This document shows positions 53,964 through 63,625 of a DNA stretch of 64,000 nucleotides, piece by piece. The first letter of the stretch is position 1. Every line of letters begins with the position of its first letter. Source of the DNA: Prochlorococcus marinus XMU1411 (GTDB lineage: Bacteria; Cyanobacteriota; Cyanobacteriia; PCC-6307; Cyanobiaceae); the NCBI RefSeq assembly GCF_017696075.1, contig NZ_JAAORI010000003.1, forward strand, positions 372,001-436,000, given 5' to 3'. Under the pieces are notes generated by a model. The model worked only from the letters and a program-made list of their open reading frames with translations. It was not told the origin of the DNA and searched no databases. Made by a program: the position numbers and the translations under genes.

Positions 53964-54688
53964 TTGAAAAGGTTAAAAATGGATATACACTAAACATTTA
54001 CAAAGACAAGTTAGAGCTATCTACAGCGGTTTTTAAGTTTATTGAAAGTCACATTATTCATACTTTAAAAAAGAAAGACAGTTTCAAATTTTGTGTAAGT
54101 GGAGGTTCAACTCCTAAATCTGTCTATAAGCTTTTATCAAAAAGTGATCTTAGATGGGATATGGTTGATGTCTTTTTAGGGGATGAAAGATGTGTTGATC
54201 CAAATTCAGAATTGAGTAACTCGTTAATGTTGAAGAATTCATTGTTAACTAATTTTGGATCTAAAGCTTTTTTTTATGAAATTTTCAATGATTTAAATGC
54301 TGATGATGAAGCTACAAAAAATCAATTTATTTCTAAATTATTTGAAAAATGCGGGTCAAACCCTCCAACTTTTGATTTAACATTATTAGGTCTTGGAGAC
54401 GATGGCCATACAGCCTCACTATTCCCTTATCAAAAAAATAATAATGTAGATGATTTTGTTATTTTTAATGAAGGTAAAGGTTTAAAAAGAATTTCATTAA
54501 CTCCAAAGGTTCTTTCAGCTTCTTCAAAGATAGTATTTTTAGTAAGTGGAGCTTCTAAAAGAATTGCTCTTGAGAGGTTATTAGATGAAAAAGAGCCACC
54601 AGATAGAACACCATCAAAATTAATAAAATCTATTAATCAAATTTCAATATTTTGTGATCAGGAATCAGCAAAAGAATTAGAAATTTAG
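53960..54688 (+). CDS. pgl: 6-phosphogluconolactonase
   Basis: Pgl hydrolyses 6-phosphogluconolactone, the step before Gnd. The protein shows KFCVSGGSTPKSVYKLLS, VFLGDERCVDPNSELSNS and LLGLGDDGHTASLFP, the family's three signatures. I chose the ATG at 53960, which overlaps the gnd stop as ATGA; an in-frame ATG at 53951 would add three residues. The protein is full length at about 242 residues. Confidence 0.95.
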   Translation: MIEKVKNGYTLNIYKDKLELSTAVFKFIESHIIHTLKKKDSFKFCVSGGSTPKSVYKLLSKSDLRWDMVDVFLGDERCVDPNSELSNSLMLKNSLLTNFGSKAFFYEIFNDLNADDEATKNQFISKLFEKCGSNPPTFDLTLLGLGDDGHTASLFPYQKNNNVDDFVIFNEGKGLKRISLTPKVLSASSKIVFLVSGASKRIALERLLDEKEPPDRTPSKLIKSINQISIFCDQESAKELEI

Positions 54689-54718
54689 TTAAAGTCTATT
54701 AATAATTTAAATTATTTA

Positions 54719-55267
54719 ATGAGTAAGAAAAAATTTTTATTCCAGAAAAAGGAATTCGATGGTTGGAAAACATTAAATGATACTGTTATGGGCGGATCAA
54801 GTTCAGCTTTTTGTGAAATTTCAAATTCGGGTTTGATATTAAAGGGTAATATTGTCGAGAAAGCAGGAGGATTTGTTAGTTGTAGATCGTCTATATATAA
54901 ACCTTCTTTAAATGTATCTGAGTATTCATCCTTTGAATTAAATATTGATGGACAAGGAAGAACTTTTAAATTTGCTGTCGCTTGTGAAGATGATCTACTA
55001 GGACTAACCGAATTTATTCCAGGTGGACTTAGATGGATTAAATCATTCCCAACCAAAAAATTCGGGACAACAAATGTTCAAATTCCTTTTAGTGATTTAA
55101 AACCTTCAGTAAGAGCTAATAAAGTACGTTTTCCATTTAAATTCAAGCCATCTAAAATTAAAAGATTGCAACTACTACACTCTAAGTTCGGTGATGATGG
55201 ATTACTTAATAATGAGTTTAAACAGGGTTCAATAAAAGTTTTAATTAAATCAATAAGTGTTATTTGA
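54719..55267 (+). CDS. CIA30 family protein
   Basis: This 182-residue beta-sandwich protein of the CIA30 (complex I intermediate-associated protein 30) family has WKTLNDTVMGGSSSAF near the N-terminus, GGFVSCRSS, and RTFKFAVACEDD and LRWIKSFP in the core. Fungal CIA30 assists NADH dehydrogenase assembly. The cyanobacterial versions are of unproven function and could assist NDH-1. It overlaps the next gene by 11 bp. Confidence 0.87.
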   Translation: MSKKKFLFQKKEFDGWKTLNDTVMGGSSSAFCEISNSGLILKGNIVEKAGGFVSCRSSIYKPSLNVSEYSSFELNIDGQGRTFKFAVACEDDLLGLTEFIPGGLRWIKSFPTKKFGTTNVQIPFSDLKPSVRANKVRFPFKFKPSKIKRLQLLHSKFGDDGLLNNEFKQGSIKVLIKSISVI

Positions 55268-55643
55268 AAATCCACCTAAAAATATAGAGAGCTTAATCGC
55301 TAAATCAGCAGATTTAACAAATAAACCTTTTGTTCATTCTGTAGTAAAAAAAAATGGTGAATACGAATTCGAAGATGAAGATATTGATTTAACAGTAAAT
55401 ATCTTATGTCGAGATAAAGAAGGTAAAAGATTAGAAATTTATGATCTTGAATTAGAACTTTTTAAATCAAATAAAGAGTTGGTTTTGGTAATCTCTAAGC
55501 TTAACTTCCCTGATGAACCAATATTATGGTGTGGAGTTAAAACATTATGGATGGATAGCAATAATGGGAAAAAATGCAACTCACCAAAATACAGCGCTAG
55601 ATTGGAGAATTTAGCAAATAGGATAAAAAGTTTTATTGATTAA
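55257..55643 (+). CDS. Hypothetical protein overlapping CIA30
   Basis: This is a 128-residue acidic protein with a GTG start inside the end of the CIA30 gene (11 bp overlap). It has alternating beta-type strands (IDLTVNILCRDKEGKRLEIY, then LVLVISKLNF) and a Trp-containing stretch PDEPILWCGVKTLWM. There are no membrane segments. I do not recognise a family. The overlap implies co-expression with CIA30. It converges with ilvD, 20 bp away. Confidence 0.7.
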   Translation: MLFENPPKNIESLIAKSADLTNKPFVHSVVKKNGEYEFEDEDIDLTVNILCRDKEGKRLEIYDLELELFKSNKELVLVISKLNFPDEPILWCGVKTLWMDSNNGKKCNSPKYSARLENLANRIKSFID

Positions 55644-55663
55644 GAAAATAAATTTGAGCTGAT

Positions 55664-57337
55664 TTATAAATCAGTAACAGCCCCTAAACTTGATGTGCTT
55701 ACGATTCTAGAATATTTTGAAAGAATTCCTCTTTTGTATTTTTGAATAGGTTTTACCCAATCTTTTTTTCTTTTTTCTAATTCTTCGTCAGATAAATCAA
55801 CTTCAATTAGTTGTTTTACAGCATCTACTGTAATTAAATCACCTTGTTTTATTAGAGCAATATTTCCTCCTACAGCAGCCTCTGGAGCTATGTGACCCAC
55901 AACAAGACCATATGTACCCCCGCTAAATCTGCCATCTGTAATTAAAGCCACCTTCTCTCCTAGCCCTTGACCAACAATCGCAGATGTTGGAGCTAACATT
56001 TCTCTCATGCCTGGACCTCCTACAGGACCTTCGTTTCTAATAACAACAACATCTCCAGCTTTGATATCGTTATTTAATATCGATTTTAAACAATCCTCTT
56101 CACTTTCAAAAATCTTTGCAGGACCTGTTAATACAGGGTTCTTTACTCCGCTAATTTTGGCTACAGAACCTTCGCTCGCTAAGTTACCTTTTAATATCGC
56201 TAGATGCCCTTTTTTATAAAGAGGGTCATCTATGTCTCTTATGACATTTTGATTTGTTGGAGGCTTATCTGGAATATTCTGTAAGTATTCTGAGATGGTT
56301 TTGCCCTCAATGTTTTTGCAATCGCCATGAATTAATCCTGCATTCAAAAGTATTTTCATTACTTGTGGAATCCCACCAGCTTTATGAAGATCCACCGTCA
56401 CATATTTACCACTCGGTTTAAGATCACAAATAACGGGTACTTTTTGTCTGATTCTCTCAAAATCATTAATATTGATATCTATTCCTGCAGTATTCGCAAT
56501 AGCTAAGATGTGCAATACCGCATTTGTTGATCCGCCAATTGCCATAATTACTGATATTGCATTTTCAAATGCTTTCTTTGTCATTAGGTCTAGAGGTCTT
56601 ATATCTTTTTCTATTGCAGAGACTAATATCTCAGCACTTTTATCTGCACTTAGTTCTTTTTCAAAATCTTCAGCAGCCATAGTGGAACTGTGAGGAAGAC
56701 TTAACCCTAATACTTCAATAACCGCAGACATTGTATTAGCTGTAAACATTCCGCCACAGCTACCAGCACCAGGAATACAATTTTTCTCAACTTGGATTAG
56801 CCTTTCTTCATTAATTTTGCCTGATGTTAATTGTCCAACAGCTTCAAATGCACTAACAACAGTAAGATCTTCTCCATGCAATTTCCCAGGCTTTATTGTC
56901 CCTCCATAAATGAAAATTGAGGGAATATTCATTCTTGCAATCGCAATCATGGCACCCGGCATATTTTTATCACATCCACCTATAGCAAGTACTCCATCCA
57001 TACTTTGAGCATTGCATGCTGTTTCAATTGAATCAGCAATAACTTCTCTTGAAACTAGGGAATATTTCATGCCCTCTGTTCCCATAGAAATCCCATCACT
57101 TACTGTTATAGTCCCAAACATCTGAGGCATCCCACCTGATCTTTTTATTGACTCTTCAGCTTTTAGAGCTAACTTATTTAAACCCATATTGCATGGTGTT
57201 ATGGTGCTGTATCCATTTGCAACTCCAATAATAGGTTTATTAAAATCTTCATCATTAAATCCAACAGCTCTTAACATCGATCTGTTAGGGGATCTTTGCA
57301 CACCTTGGGTTATTGCAGATGATCTGAGTTTATTCAT
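55664..57337 (-). CDS. ilvD: Dihydroxy-acid dehydratase
   Basis: IlvD carries out the dehydration step in valine, isoleucine and leucine synthesis with a [2Fe-2S] cluster. The likely cluster cysteines are Cys49 (STITPCNMG), Cys122 ([10 protein letters not shown]) and Cys194 ([14 protein letters not shown]). The C-terminal [19 protein letters not shown] is also typical. The protein is full length at 557 residues. The 57361 gene lies 23 bp upstream on the same strand. Confidence 0.97.
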   Translation of the reverse strand: MNKLRSSAITQGVQRSPNRSMLRAVGFNDEDFNKPIIGVANGYSTITPCNMGLNKLALKAEESIKRSGGMPQMFGTITVSDGISMGTEGMKYSLVSREVIADSIETACNAQSMDGVLAIGGCDKNMPGAMIAIARMNIPSIFIYGGTIKPGKLHGEDLTVVSAFEAVGQLTSGKINEERLIQVEKNCIPGAGSCGGMFTANTMSAVIEVLGLSLPHSSTMAAEDFEKELSADKSAEILVSAIEKDIRPLDLMTKKAFENAISVIMAIGGSTNAVLHILAIANTAGIDININDFERIRQKVPVICDLKPSGKYVTVDLHKAGGIPQVMKILLNAGLIHGDCKNIEGKTISEYLQNIPDKPPTNQNVIRDIDDPLYKKGHLAILKGNLASEGSVAKISGVKNPVLTGPAKIFESEEDCLKSILNNDIKAGDVVVIRNEGPVGGPGMREMLAPTSAIVGQGLGEKVALITDGRFSGGTYGLVVGHIAPEAAVGGNIALIKQGDLITVDAVKQLIEVDLSDEELEKRKKDWVKPIQKYKRGILSKYSRIVSTSSLGAVTDL

Positions 57338-57360
57338 ATTATTTGAGAACCTTTTTTATT

Positions 57361-57651
57361 CTATTGCCCCAACTCTTCAAGTTGCTTCCTCACATCAGCA
57401 ATTGCAGAATTAAGTTGCTCAACTTTCTTCTCCAGATTCTCTCCTTCAACTTCATTTATATTTTCATTTGAATCAATCGCTTCTGAGCCGTCTTGAATTC
57501 TGGAAGAATACATCATTGCTTTTTGTTTTTTTTCCTCCTTTCTTTTGTCTGCTTCGGATATTAACCACCAAGCTAGACCTGCTGCTCCAATAAAAGCACC
57601 GCTTATTAATGATAAAAGATTATTTGAAGACGAATCTCTGTATTCAGACAT
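57361..57651 (-). CDS. Hypothetical membrane-anchored coiled-coil protein
   Basis: The 96 residues contain one glycine/alanine-rich transmembrane helix (LLSLISGAFIGAAGLAWWLI, about 12-31), a basic stretch (DKRKEEKKQK), an acidic linker, and a C-terminal coiled coil (LEKKVEQLNSAIADVRKQLE). By charge the coiled coil faces the cytoplasm. I do not recognise a family. It lies between ilvD and the UPRTase-like gene on the same strand, 23 and 29 bp away. Confidence 0.65.
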   Translation of the reverse strand: MSEYRDSSSNNLLSLISGAFIGAAGLAWWLISEADKRKEEKKQKAMMYSSRIQDGSEAIDSNENINEVEGENLEKKVEQLNSAIADVRKQLEELGQ

Positions 57652-57680
57652 TGGTAAAATTTTTACTCCTATACTATATA

Positions 57681-58298
57681 TTAGTTCTTATCTTGGAATA
57701 TAGTACTTAAACGCGATAGAGGATTCCCAATACCCGGTACTAATAATTGCGTTTTTTCGTCTTCCTCATCTATGCAAGAAGTGTAAATTACCTGTTTAGG
57801 GAGTAATTTAGCAATTTCATTTAACCCTTTATTTGAGCAAATAGCAGTTATTAAAAGAATCCTATTTGAATCAACACCTAATTCCTTTAATTTAATTAAA
57901 GTTTCTAATGTTGCTGATTTTGTTGTTATTTGTTCTGAATAAAATATAACTCCTTCATTTGATTCAATAGTTTTAGGAAGTTCTCCCAATGAGAGGGTTG
58001 AATTAGGAATTACTTCTTTAGATCCAAACCAAAGAGATAACCCTTCGGGCAGCATTGCGATCACTTTTATTGGATAATCATTATTAATAAAGAATCCATC
58101 TGCGTCTCCATTATCAGTATTTACTATTTCTTTTTTATATGGCAGCCAATTACGTAATGCTTCATACGTAAGCCATTTCCCTAATTGCTCATATCCTGTT
58201 GAGTACAAAATATTTGGAGTATTTTTTTCTCGCAATATTGAAAGCCAATGTTTTATTAATGGATGAGGAGGAACAATAACCTTTAGTGACATTGCCAT
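57681..58298 (-). CDS. Uracil phosphoribosyltransferase-like protein with degenerate PRPP site
   Basis: The N-terminus (PPHPLIKHWLSILREKNTPN) and C-terminus (VIYTSCIDEEDEKTQLLVPG then IGNPLSRL) of this 205-residue protein resemble UPRTase, including the start of the VPGLGDAGDR-type uracil loop. The PRPP-binding signature expected in the middle (DPMLATGG type) is replaced by YSEQITTKSATL. The protein is therefore related to Upp but may not be an active phosphoribosyltransferase. Role unknown; it is soluble, with no signal. An active Upp could exist elsewhere in the genome. Confidence 0.75.
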   Translation of the reverse strand: MAMSLKVIVPPHPLIKHWLSILREKNTPNILYSTGYEQLGKWLTYEALRNWLPYKKEIVNTDNGDADGFFINNDYPIKVIAMLPEGLSLWFGSKEVIPNSTLSLGELPKTIESNEGVIFYSEQITTKSATLETLIKLKELGVDSNRILLITAICSNKGLNEIAKLLPKQVIYTSCIDEEDEKTQLLVPGIGNPLSRLSTIFQDKN

Positions 58299-58361
58299 AT
58301 ATTTTCCTTTAAGATACTCTTACAAACTTTAAATACTTAAGTTCTAAAATACAGTCTTATT

Positions 58362-58874
58362 ATGATTAAATCAATTGTTTTCCCCTCACTAAAGAATGCA
58401 TTAATTACTTTGTTATTCGTTGGGATTTTATTTTTTAATTCAGTAAATTCTGCATGGGCTAAAAGACCTCCTGAGATTAGAAACCAGCAAGACCTTAATT
58501 TAGAGCCAGATATGCATGGTCAAGACTTAAGCGGTAACGAATACGTTAAGTTTGATTTGAATGGGTTTAATTTCAGTGAAAGTAATTTAGAAGGGGCGGT
58601 TTTCAATAATAGTAAATTGCAAAACTCAAAGTTTACTGGAGCAAATTTAAGAGATGCATTAGCTTATGCAACAGACTTTACAGATGCTGATCTTTCGGAT
58701 GTTAATTTTACTAATGCTTTATTAATGGAGAGTAATTTTGAAGGCGCAAAAATAGATGGTGCAGATTTTACTGATGCTGTTCTTAGTCGTACACAACAAA
58801 AACAATTATGTGCGATTGCTAATGGCACAAATAGTTCTACAGGAGAGAGTACAGAATATAGCTTAGGTTGTTAA
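58362..58874 (+). CDS. Secreted pentapeptide-repeat protein
   Basis: This 170-residue protein has a signal peptide (LITLLFVGILFFNSVNSAWA, cleavage near residue 34). About ten pentapeptide repeats A(D/N)LXX follow from about residue 60 to 140 (FSESNLEGAVFNNSKLQNSK, FTGANLRDALAY, FTDADLSDV), forming a right-handed quadrilateral beta-helix. A C-terminal Cys pair (KQLCAIAN and SLGC) may close a disulfide. It is probably lumenal or periplasmic. The function of such cyanobacterial proteins is mostly unknown. The CobW gene starts 9 bp later. Confidence 0.88.
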   Translation: MIKSIVFPSLKNALITLLFVGILFFNSVNSAWAKRPPEIRNQQDLNLEPDMHGQDLSGNEYVKFDLNGFNFSESNLEGAVFNNSKLQNSKFTGANLRDALAYATDFTDADLSDVNFTNALLMESNFEGAKIDGADFTDAVLSRTQQKQLCAIANGTNSSTGESTEYSLGC

Positions 58875-58883
58875 TCATTAAAT

Positions 58884-59948
58884 ATGAAAAATAAAATTCC
58901 AGTTATTGTTGTTTCGGGATTTCTCGGTTCAGGTAAAACAACTTTTCTAAGATATCTATTAAAAGAGAATAATAAAAAATTTGGTTTAATAATTAATGAA
59001 TTTGGTGATGTTGGAATTGACGGTGATTTGATTAAAAGTTGTGATAAATGTGATGAATCTGAAGACGACTGCGTTATCGAATTAAACAATGGATGTTTAT
59101 GTTGTACTGTTCAAGATGATTTCGTACCATCAATAAAAGCTCTCCTAGAATTTAATCCTCCTATCGAATCAATAATTATTGAAACAAGTGGCTTGGCACT
59201 ACCAATTCCCTTAATTCAAGCACTTAACTGGCCTGAGATTAGGTCTTCCATCTATCTTGATGTAGTTGTTGGCATCGTTAATGGAGAATCAATGCTTAAT
59301 GGTTCACCAATTAATGATTTAAATAAAATAACAAAACAATATAATGAAACAGATAAAATTGATCACAATGCCACTATAGATGAACTTTTTGAGGAGCAAC
59401 TAGAAGTTTCTGATATCGTTTTAGTTTCAAGATCAGATATCTTAAATGATGATCAATTTGACGTTGTAAAAAATAAAATTCAAGGAAGTCTTAACTCATC
59501 TACACCAGTCCTTAAATCTAAGAATGGCAAAATTGATTTAAATTATCTATTTGACTTTAATTTTAAAAAAGAGACTTATAAAGAATTTTTAACGGAAGAA
59601 CATGACCATAATCATGTTGAGCTTGTATCAGATTCATTTAAATTAAATTATTTCCTTGAAAAAAATGACTTTGAAAAGGAGATGTCAAAAATCTTGGATG
59701 AATTAAACATTCTTCGAATAAAAGGACGTATTTGGATACCAAACAAATCATTGCCTTTACAAATACAAATTGTTGGGAAGAAAATTAATACTTGGTTTGA
59801 AGAAGCTCCAGATAATTGTTGGAGACCAAATGATAATGCTGGCCTTGAATTAGTAATAATTTCCTTTGATGAAAAATCTATAAAAAATTTCAATAGAAAA
59901 ATTAAAGAGAAATTTAAGATTTTAAGTGACCTAAAAATAGAAATTTGA
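58884..59948 (+). CDS. CobW/COG0523 family GTPase (metal chaperone)
   Basis: This G3E GTPase has 354 residues: P-loop GFLGSGKTT at 12-20, the metal motif CLCC at 71-74, a switch IIETSGLALP, a G4-type SRSD element, and a His-rich stretch EEHDHNHVE near residue 240. It fits a zinc or cobalt delivery protein. Which metal, and whether it acts on cobalamin synthesis, cannot be told from sequence. It is 9 bp after the pentapeptide-repeat gene. A zinc-finger miniprotein gene follows it. Confidence 0.92.
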   Translation: MKNKIPVIVVSGFLGSGKTTFLRYLLKENNKKFGLIINEFGDVGIDGDLIKSCDKCDESEDDCVIELNNGCLCCTVQDDFVPSIKALLEFNPPIESIIIETSGLALPIPLIQALNWPEIRSSIYLDVVVGIVNGESMLNGSPINDLNKITKQYNETDKIDHNATIDELFEEQLEVSDIVLVSRSDILNDDQFDVVKNKIQGSLNSSTPVLKSKNGKIDLNYLFDFNFKKETYKEFLTEEHDHNHVELVSDSFKLNYFLEKNDFEKEMSKILDELNILRIKGRIWIPNKSLPLQIQIVGKKINTWFEEAPDNCWRPNDNAGLELVIISFDEKSIKNFNRKIKEKFKILSDLKIEI

Positions 59949-59953
59949 CTTTA

Positions 59954-59988
59954 TAGTTAGCTGTCGGGATACTAACTACAGTAGACAG
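59954..59988 (+). promoter_or_regulatory. Candidate pseudoknot in the leader of the zinc-finger miniprotein gene
   Basis: Two helices interleave within 35 nt: TAGTTAG (59954-59960) with CTAACTA (59972-59978), and CTGTC (59961-59965) with GACAG (59984-59988). The order a, b, a', b' is that of an H-type pseudoknot. The last strand ends 6 nt before the ATG at 59995, where it could block ribosome entry. The whole gap between the CobW gene and this start is used by the structure. I do not recognise it as a known riboswitch class. Confidence 0.5.
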
Positions 59989-59994
59989 CCCAAG

Positions 59995-60159
59995 ATGAAA
60001 AATTCAAAAATTACTTTAAAACAAATAATCTCTGACGACGTTACATCAATTGATAAAATAAAATGTTCAAAATGTGGAGGGGCAGGAAATTTTAAAACAC
60101 ATGAAAATTCAAGAAGAACTTGTTTAGTTTGTTTTGGTAGAGGCTACATAAACATTTAA
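59995..60159 (+). CDS. DnaJ-type zinc-finger miniprotein
   Basis: A 54-residue frame ends in a paired CxxCxGxG-type zinc finger: CSKCGGAGNF and CLVCFGRGY, spaced as in half of the DnaJ cysteine-rich domain. Proteins of this kind are seen in cyanobacteria and chloroplasts (for example the BSD2 type, a Rubisco chaperone), so a protein-folding role is plausible. The four Cys should bind one zinc. It lies just after a CobW-type metal chaperone gene and is preceded by a structured leader. Confidence 0.8.
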   Translation: MKNSKITLKQIISDDVTSIDKIKCSKCGGAGNFKTHENSRRTCLVCFGRGYINI

Positions 60160-60256
60160 TAACTCAGAAGACCTTAAGGTAAAAATATTTGTTTATTAAT
60201 CAATAGTTCTTTTTATTAAAATTTAAACTAATCTTTTAGTAGAAATTAATTTTTAT

Positions 60257-60511
60257 TTGGACCAATTTGCTGTAAAAGTTTTTGTAAGACTAAGACCCTC
60301 AGTTTTAGATCCAGCAGGGGAAGCTACGAAATCTGCTTCTATAAAACTTGGAGCCGTGGGAATAAAATCATTACGTATAGGAAAAATGATTGAAGTAAAA
60401 ATAGAAGGTAATGGTGAAAACGAAGTAAGAGAAAAAATTGATTTATTGTGTGATAGGTTATTCGCAAATACTGTTATTGAAGATTATGAGTATACACTAG
60501 AAAAATTATAA
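60257..60511 (+). CDS. purS: Phosphoribosylformylglycinamidine synthase subunit PurS
   Basis: PurS is the small bridging subunit of the PurLQS amidotransferase in purine synthesis. The 84 residues have [37 protein letters not shown] and the C-terminal [15 protein letters not shown]. The start is TTG at 60257. purQ follows after 1 nt. The large subunit PurL is not in the window. Confidence 0.95.
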   Translation: MDQFAVKVFVRLRPSVLDPAGEATKSASIKLGAVGIKSLRIGKMIEVKIEGNGENEVREKIDLLCDRLFANTVIEDYEYTLEKL

Positions 60512-60512
60512 G

Positions 60513-61178
60513 ATGGATAATTTTACTGTAGGAGTTGTTGTCTTCCCTGGTTCTAATTGTGATCGTGATGTTTCATGGGCATTGGAAGGTTGTTTAGACA
60601 TAAGAACAAAATACTTGTGGCATGAGTCTTCAGATTTAAGCGATGTAGATGCAATAGTTTTACCAGGAGGATTTAGCTATGGTGATTATTTAAGATGCGG
60701 AGCAATAGCGAGATTCTCTCCATTAATAAATGCTTTGGATGACTTTGTGAAAAGTGGAAAAAGAGTTTTAGGAATTTGTAATGGGTTCCAAATTTTGACA
60801 GAATCAGGCTTTTTGCCTGGTGCCCTTACTGCAAATAAAAATCTTAATTTCATCTGTGATGATGTTGAACTTGATATTGTTTCTTCAAAAGGAGGTTGGT
60901 TTAATGATGGAGGTGAAAAACAAACTATTAAGTTACCCATAGCGCATGGGGAAGGAAGATATCATTGTGATTCTGATACTTTAAAAAAACTTCTAGATAA
61001 TGAATTGATCGCTTTGAGATATAAAAATAATCCTAATGGATCCTCATTCGATATCGCAGGCATAACTAATGAAAAGGGTAATGTTCTAGGTTTAATGCCT
61101 CATCCAGAGCGAGCATGTGACGAGACAATTGGTGGGACTGATGGTCTCTTTACATTAAAATCATTAATATTGAAATAA
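60513..61178 (+). CDS. purQ: Phosphoribosylformylglycinamidine synthase subunit PurQ
   Basis: PurQ is the glutaminase subunit that supplies ammonia for FGAM synthesis. The 221-residue class I amidotransferase has the nucleophile Cys89 in GICNGFQ, the early [14 protein letters not shown] and [14 protein letters not shown] segments, and the His/Glu pair in [11 protein letters not shown]. It is coupled to purS. A strong terminator begins directly after its stop. Confidence 0.96.
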   Translation: MDNFTVGVVVFPGSNCDRDVSWALEGCLDIRTKYLWHESSDLSDVDAIVLPGGFSYGDYLRCGAIARFSPLINALDDFVKSGKRVLGICNGFQILTESGFLPGALTANKNLNFICDDVELDIVSSKGGWFNDGGEKQTIKLPIAHGEGRYHCDSDTLKKLLDNELIALRYKNNPNGSSFDIAGITNEKGNVLGLMPHPERACDETIGGTDGLFTLKSLILK

Positions 61179-61208
61179 AAAAAGACCCCTAATTTTGGAG
61201 GTCTTTTT
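61179..61208. terminator. Bidirectional rho-independent terminator between purQ and fba
   Basis: AAAAAGACC (61179-61187) pairs with GGTCTTTTT (61200-61208) around a 12-nt loop that can add two C-G pairs past one bulged base. A and T tracts flank both sides, so it works for both the rightward purSQ transcript and the leftward class II aldolase transcript. It lies exactly between the convergent genes. Confidence 0.9.
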
Positions 61209-61229
61209 CTTGTTTGATTCCTTTATTAA

Positions 61230-62303
61230 TTAAACAGTAGTTTTAACTTTGGGATCTAAATCACCTTTAGCGTAAAGATCAGCAAAGTAATTGGTGCTGT
61301 TTTGCTTAATCTTACTTGCTTGACCTTCACACCAGAACTGCTTGTATCTATCAAGACAAACTTGCTTCATGTATTTTCTAGCAGGTTTGTTGAAATGTCT
61401 TGGGTCAAAGTTTGCCTTATCAGCAAATGCTGCCTCTCTTACCGCGGCAGTGAAAGCAAGCCTGTTATCGGTATCAATGTTGACTTTCCTAACTCCATTT
61501 CTTATTCCCTCTTGAATCTCTTCAACAGGAACTCCATATGTTTGAGGGATTTCACCACCATATTTGTTAATGATATCCAACCATTCTTGAGGTACTGAAC
61601 TAGATCCATGCATTACAAGATGTGTATTTGGAAGTGCTTTATGGATTTCAGCAATTCTGCTTATTGCAAGAACTTCTCCTGTAGGCTTCCTTGTAAATTT
61701 ATATGCACCATGACTTGTACCTATAGCAATTGCTAATGCATCAACTTTTGTTTTAGCAACAAAATCTGCCGCTTCTTCTGGATCAGTCAAAAGCATATCT
61801 GTAGAAAGTTCACCTTCAAATCCATGACCATCTTCTGCTTCACCTTTTCCTGTTTCTAATGAACCTAAGCAACCCAACTCTCCTTCAACACTAACTCCAA
61901 CTGAATGAGCAAAATCTACTACTTTTTTTGTGACAGCAACATTATATTCGTAACTCGCGGGTGTTTTTGCATCTGCCTCTAAGGATCCATCCATCATTAC
62001 AGATGTAAAACCATTTATTGCTGCTGAATAACATGTTGATGGCTCGTTTCCATGGTCTTGGTGCATTACAACTGGAATATTAGGATAAGTTTCAGTTGCA
62101 GCGAGAATCAGATGACGTAGGAATATTTCTCCAGCATAATTTCTAGCACCTCTTGAAGCTTGAAGAATTACAGGACTGTCTGTTTCATATGCAGCCTCCA
62201 TAATTGCTTGAACTTGTTCAAGGTTATTTACGTTAAACGCTGGGATACCATATCCATTTTCAGCAGCGTGATCTAAAAGTAGTCTAAGGGGAACAAGGGC
62301 CAT
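61230..62303 (-). CDS. fba: Fructose-bisphosphate aldolase, class II
   Basis: This zinc-dependent aldolase of the Calvin cycle and gluconeogenesis has 357 residues. It has [19 protein letters not shown], the zinc-site [38 protein letters not shown] and the C-terminal [12 protein letters not shown], marking the cyanobacterial/proteobacterial CbbA type. It is followed on the same strand, on its upstream side, by the class I enzyme. The 151 bp before its start (62304-62454) show no gene. Confidence 0.97.
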   Translation of the reverse strand: MALVPLRLLLDHAAENGYGIPAFNVNNLEQVQAIMEAAYETDSPVILQASRGARNYAGEIFLRHLILAATETYPNIPVVMHQDHGNEPSTCYSAAINGFTSVMMDGSLEADAKTPASYEYNVAVTKKVVDFAHSVGVSVEGELGCLGSLETGKGEAEDGHGFEGELSTDMLLTDPEEAADFVAKTKVDALAIAIGTSHGAYKFTRKPTGEVLAISRIAEIHKALPNTHLVMHGSSSVPQEWLDIINKYGGEIPQTYGVPVEEIQEGIRNGVRKVNIDTDNRLAFTAAVREAAFADKANFDPRHFNKPARKYMKQVCLDRYKQFWCEGQASKIKQNSTNYFADLYAKGDLDPKVKTTV

Positions 62304-62454
62304 AATTAAAAATTAATTAGATGCTTAGTGTTTAAGCTATATGTTCCGAGAGTTTAGTATACTGAGGTATCAAATGTCACGTCATTAGATATACAAAATA
62401 CTAAATTAAAGAAACTAATTTTATGGCCCAGCGTATATTTTTAGAATTTTTAAG

Positions 62455-63522
62455 TTAGTAAGTATAGCCTGCTACAAATAATTGCTCATCTGATGAAGGT
62501 TGAGACCCTGCTACGTAGGAACCTGTAGAGGCTTCTGAGTTTGCTTGAGCTCTTGCTATTAAGGCCTTTTGACCGCCCTCTACATCACTTCCTTTCCAGG
62601 CCTTTAAGCATGAGTGCTGTAAGGCTCTTCCATATGAGAATGAAACATTCCATAAAGCTTTCCTGTAAAGGGTGTTCATATTATTTAAATAAACTGAAGC
62701 AGCCTCCTCGCTTAATCCTCCTGATAAGAATACTATCCCAGGGACAGAAGCAGGAACGCATCTTTCCATAGTTTTTATAGTCATCTCGGCAACTTTCATA
62801 GGATCGGCCTTAGTTGGACAATCTGCTCCATTTACCGTCATGGAAGGTTTTAATAGTGTTCCCTCTAGAAAGACTCCATTTGCTTGACAAGCCATGTAAA
62901 CCTGCTTAACTACCTCTTCTTGAACTTCTGCAGTTTTCTCAATTGTATGATCTCCGTCCATTAAGATTTCAGGTTCAATAATTGGTACCAAGCCCGATTC
63001 TTGCACTGATCTAGCATATCTTGCTAGTCCCCAGGCGTTCTCTTGTATTGATAGTTTTGAAGGACAACCATCATTTGTAATTTGCAGAACTGCTCTCCAC
63101 TTTGCAAATCTTGCACCTTGTTCATAATATTTTGCAGCTCTTTCAACTAACCCATCTAGGCCAGAGCAAAAAGTTTCTACATCTCCTGCTCCTGGAAGTG
63201 GATTTAGGCCTTTATCGACCTTTATACCTGGAATAATACCTAAATCATTTAGTTTCTTAACCATTGACTCACCATCTTGGTGATTCTGATAAAGAGTTTC
63301 TTCGAAAAGGATTGCTCCACTTATATATTTGCCAAGACCTTCTGTAGTAAAGAGCATTCCTCTATATGCCTTCCTATTTTCTTCAGTATTCTCAACGCCA
63401 ATTCCAGCGAGTCTTTTACCTACTGTTTTAGTGGATTCATCTACCGCTAATATCCCTTTCCCTTTAGAAGCTAGTAATTGAGCATTTTCTTTAAGCTCAT
63501 TTTTGTAGTAATTTAAAGCCAT
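62455..63522 (-). CDS. fda: Fructose-bisphosphate aldolase, class I
   Basis: This 355-residue Schiff-base aldolase of the eukaryote-like class I family has KGILAVDESTKTVGKRLAGI, GIIPGIKVDKGL, CPSKLSIQENAWGLARYA, the active Lys in GTLLKPSMTVNG, and IVFLSGGLSEEAASVYLN. The Tyr at the very C-terminus (VAGYTY) matches the catalytic tail of class I enzymes. It needs no metal. It stands next to the unrelated class II enzyme, giving two ways to run the same reaction. Confidence 0.96.
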   Translation of the reverse strand: MALNYYKNELKENAQLLASKGKGILAVDESTKTVGKRLAGIGVENTEENRKAYRGMLFTTEGLGKYISGAILFEETLYQNHQDGESMVKKLNDLGIIPGIKVDKGLNPLPGAGDVETFCSGLDGLVERAAKYYEQGARFAKWRAVLQITNDGCPSKLSIQENAWGLARYARSVQESGLVPIIEPEILMDGDHTIEKTAEVQEEVVKQVYMACQANGVFLEGTLLKPSMTVNGADCPTKADPMKVAEMTIKTMERCVPASVPGIVFLSGGLSEEAASVYLNNMNTLYRKALWNVSFSYGRALQHSCLKAWKGSDVEGGQKALIARAQANSEASTGSYVAGSQPSSDEQLFVAGYTY

Positions 63523-63625
63523 TCTTTAATAATTCAGTTCAATTGATTTTTCCAGAATATGAAAAAAAAATAAAATCAATCCAATACTTTATCGGGTGAT
63601 AATTGATACTTATAAATGTATAGCC

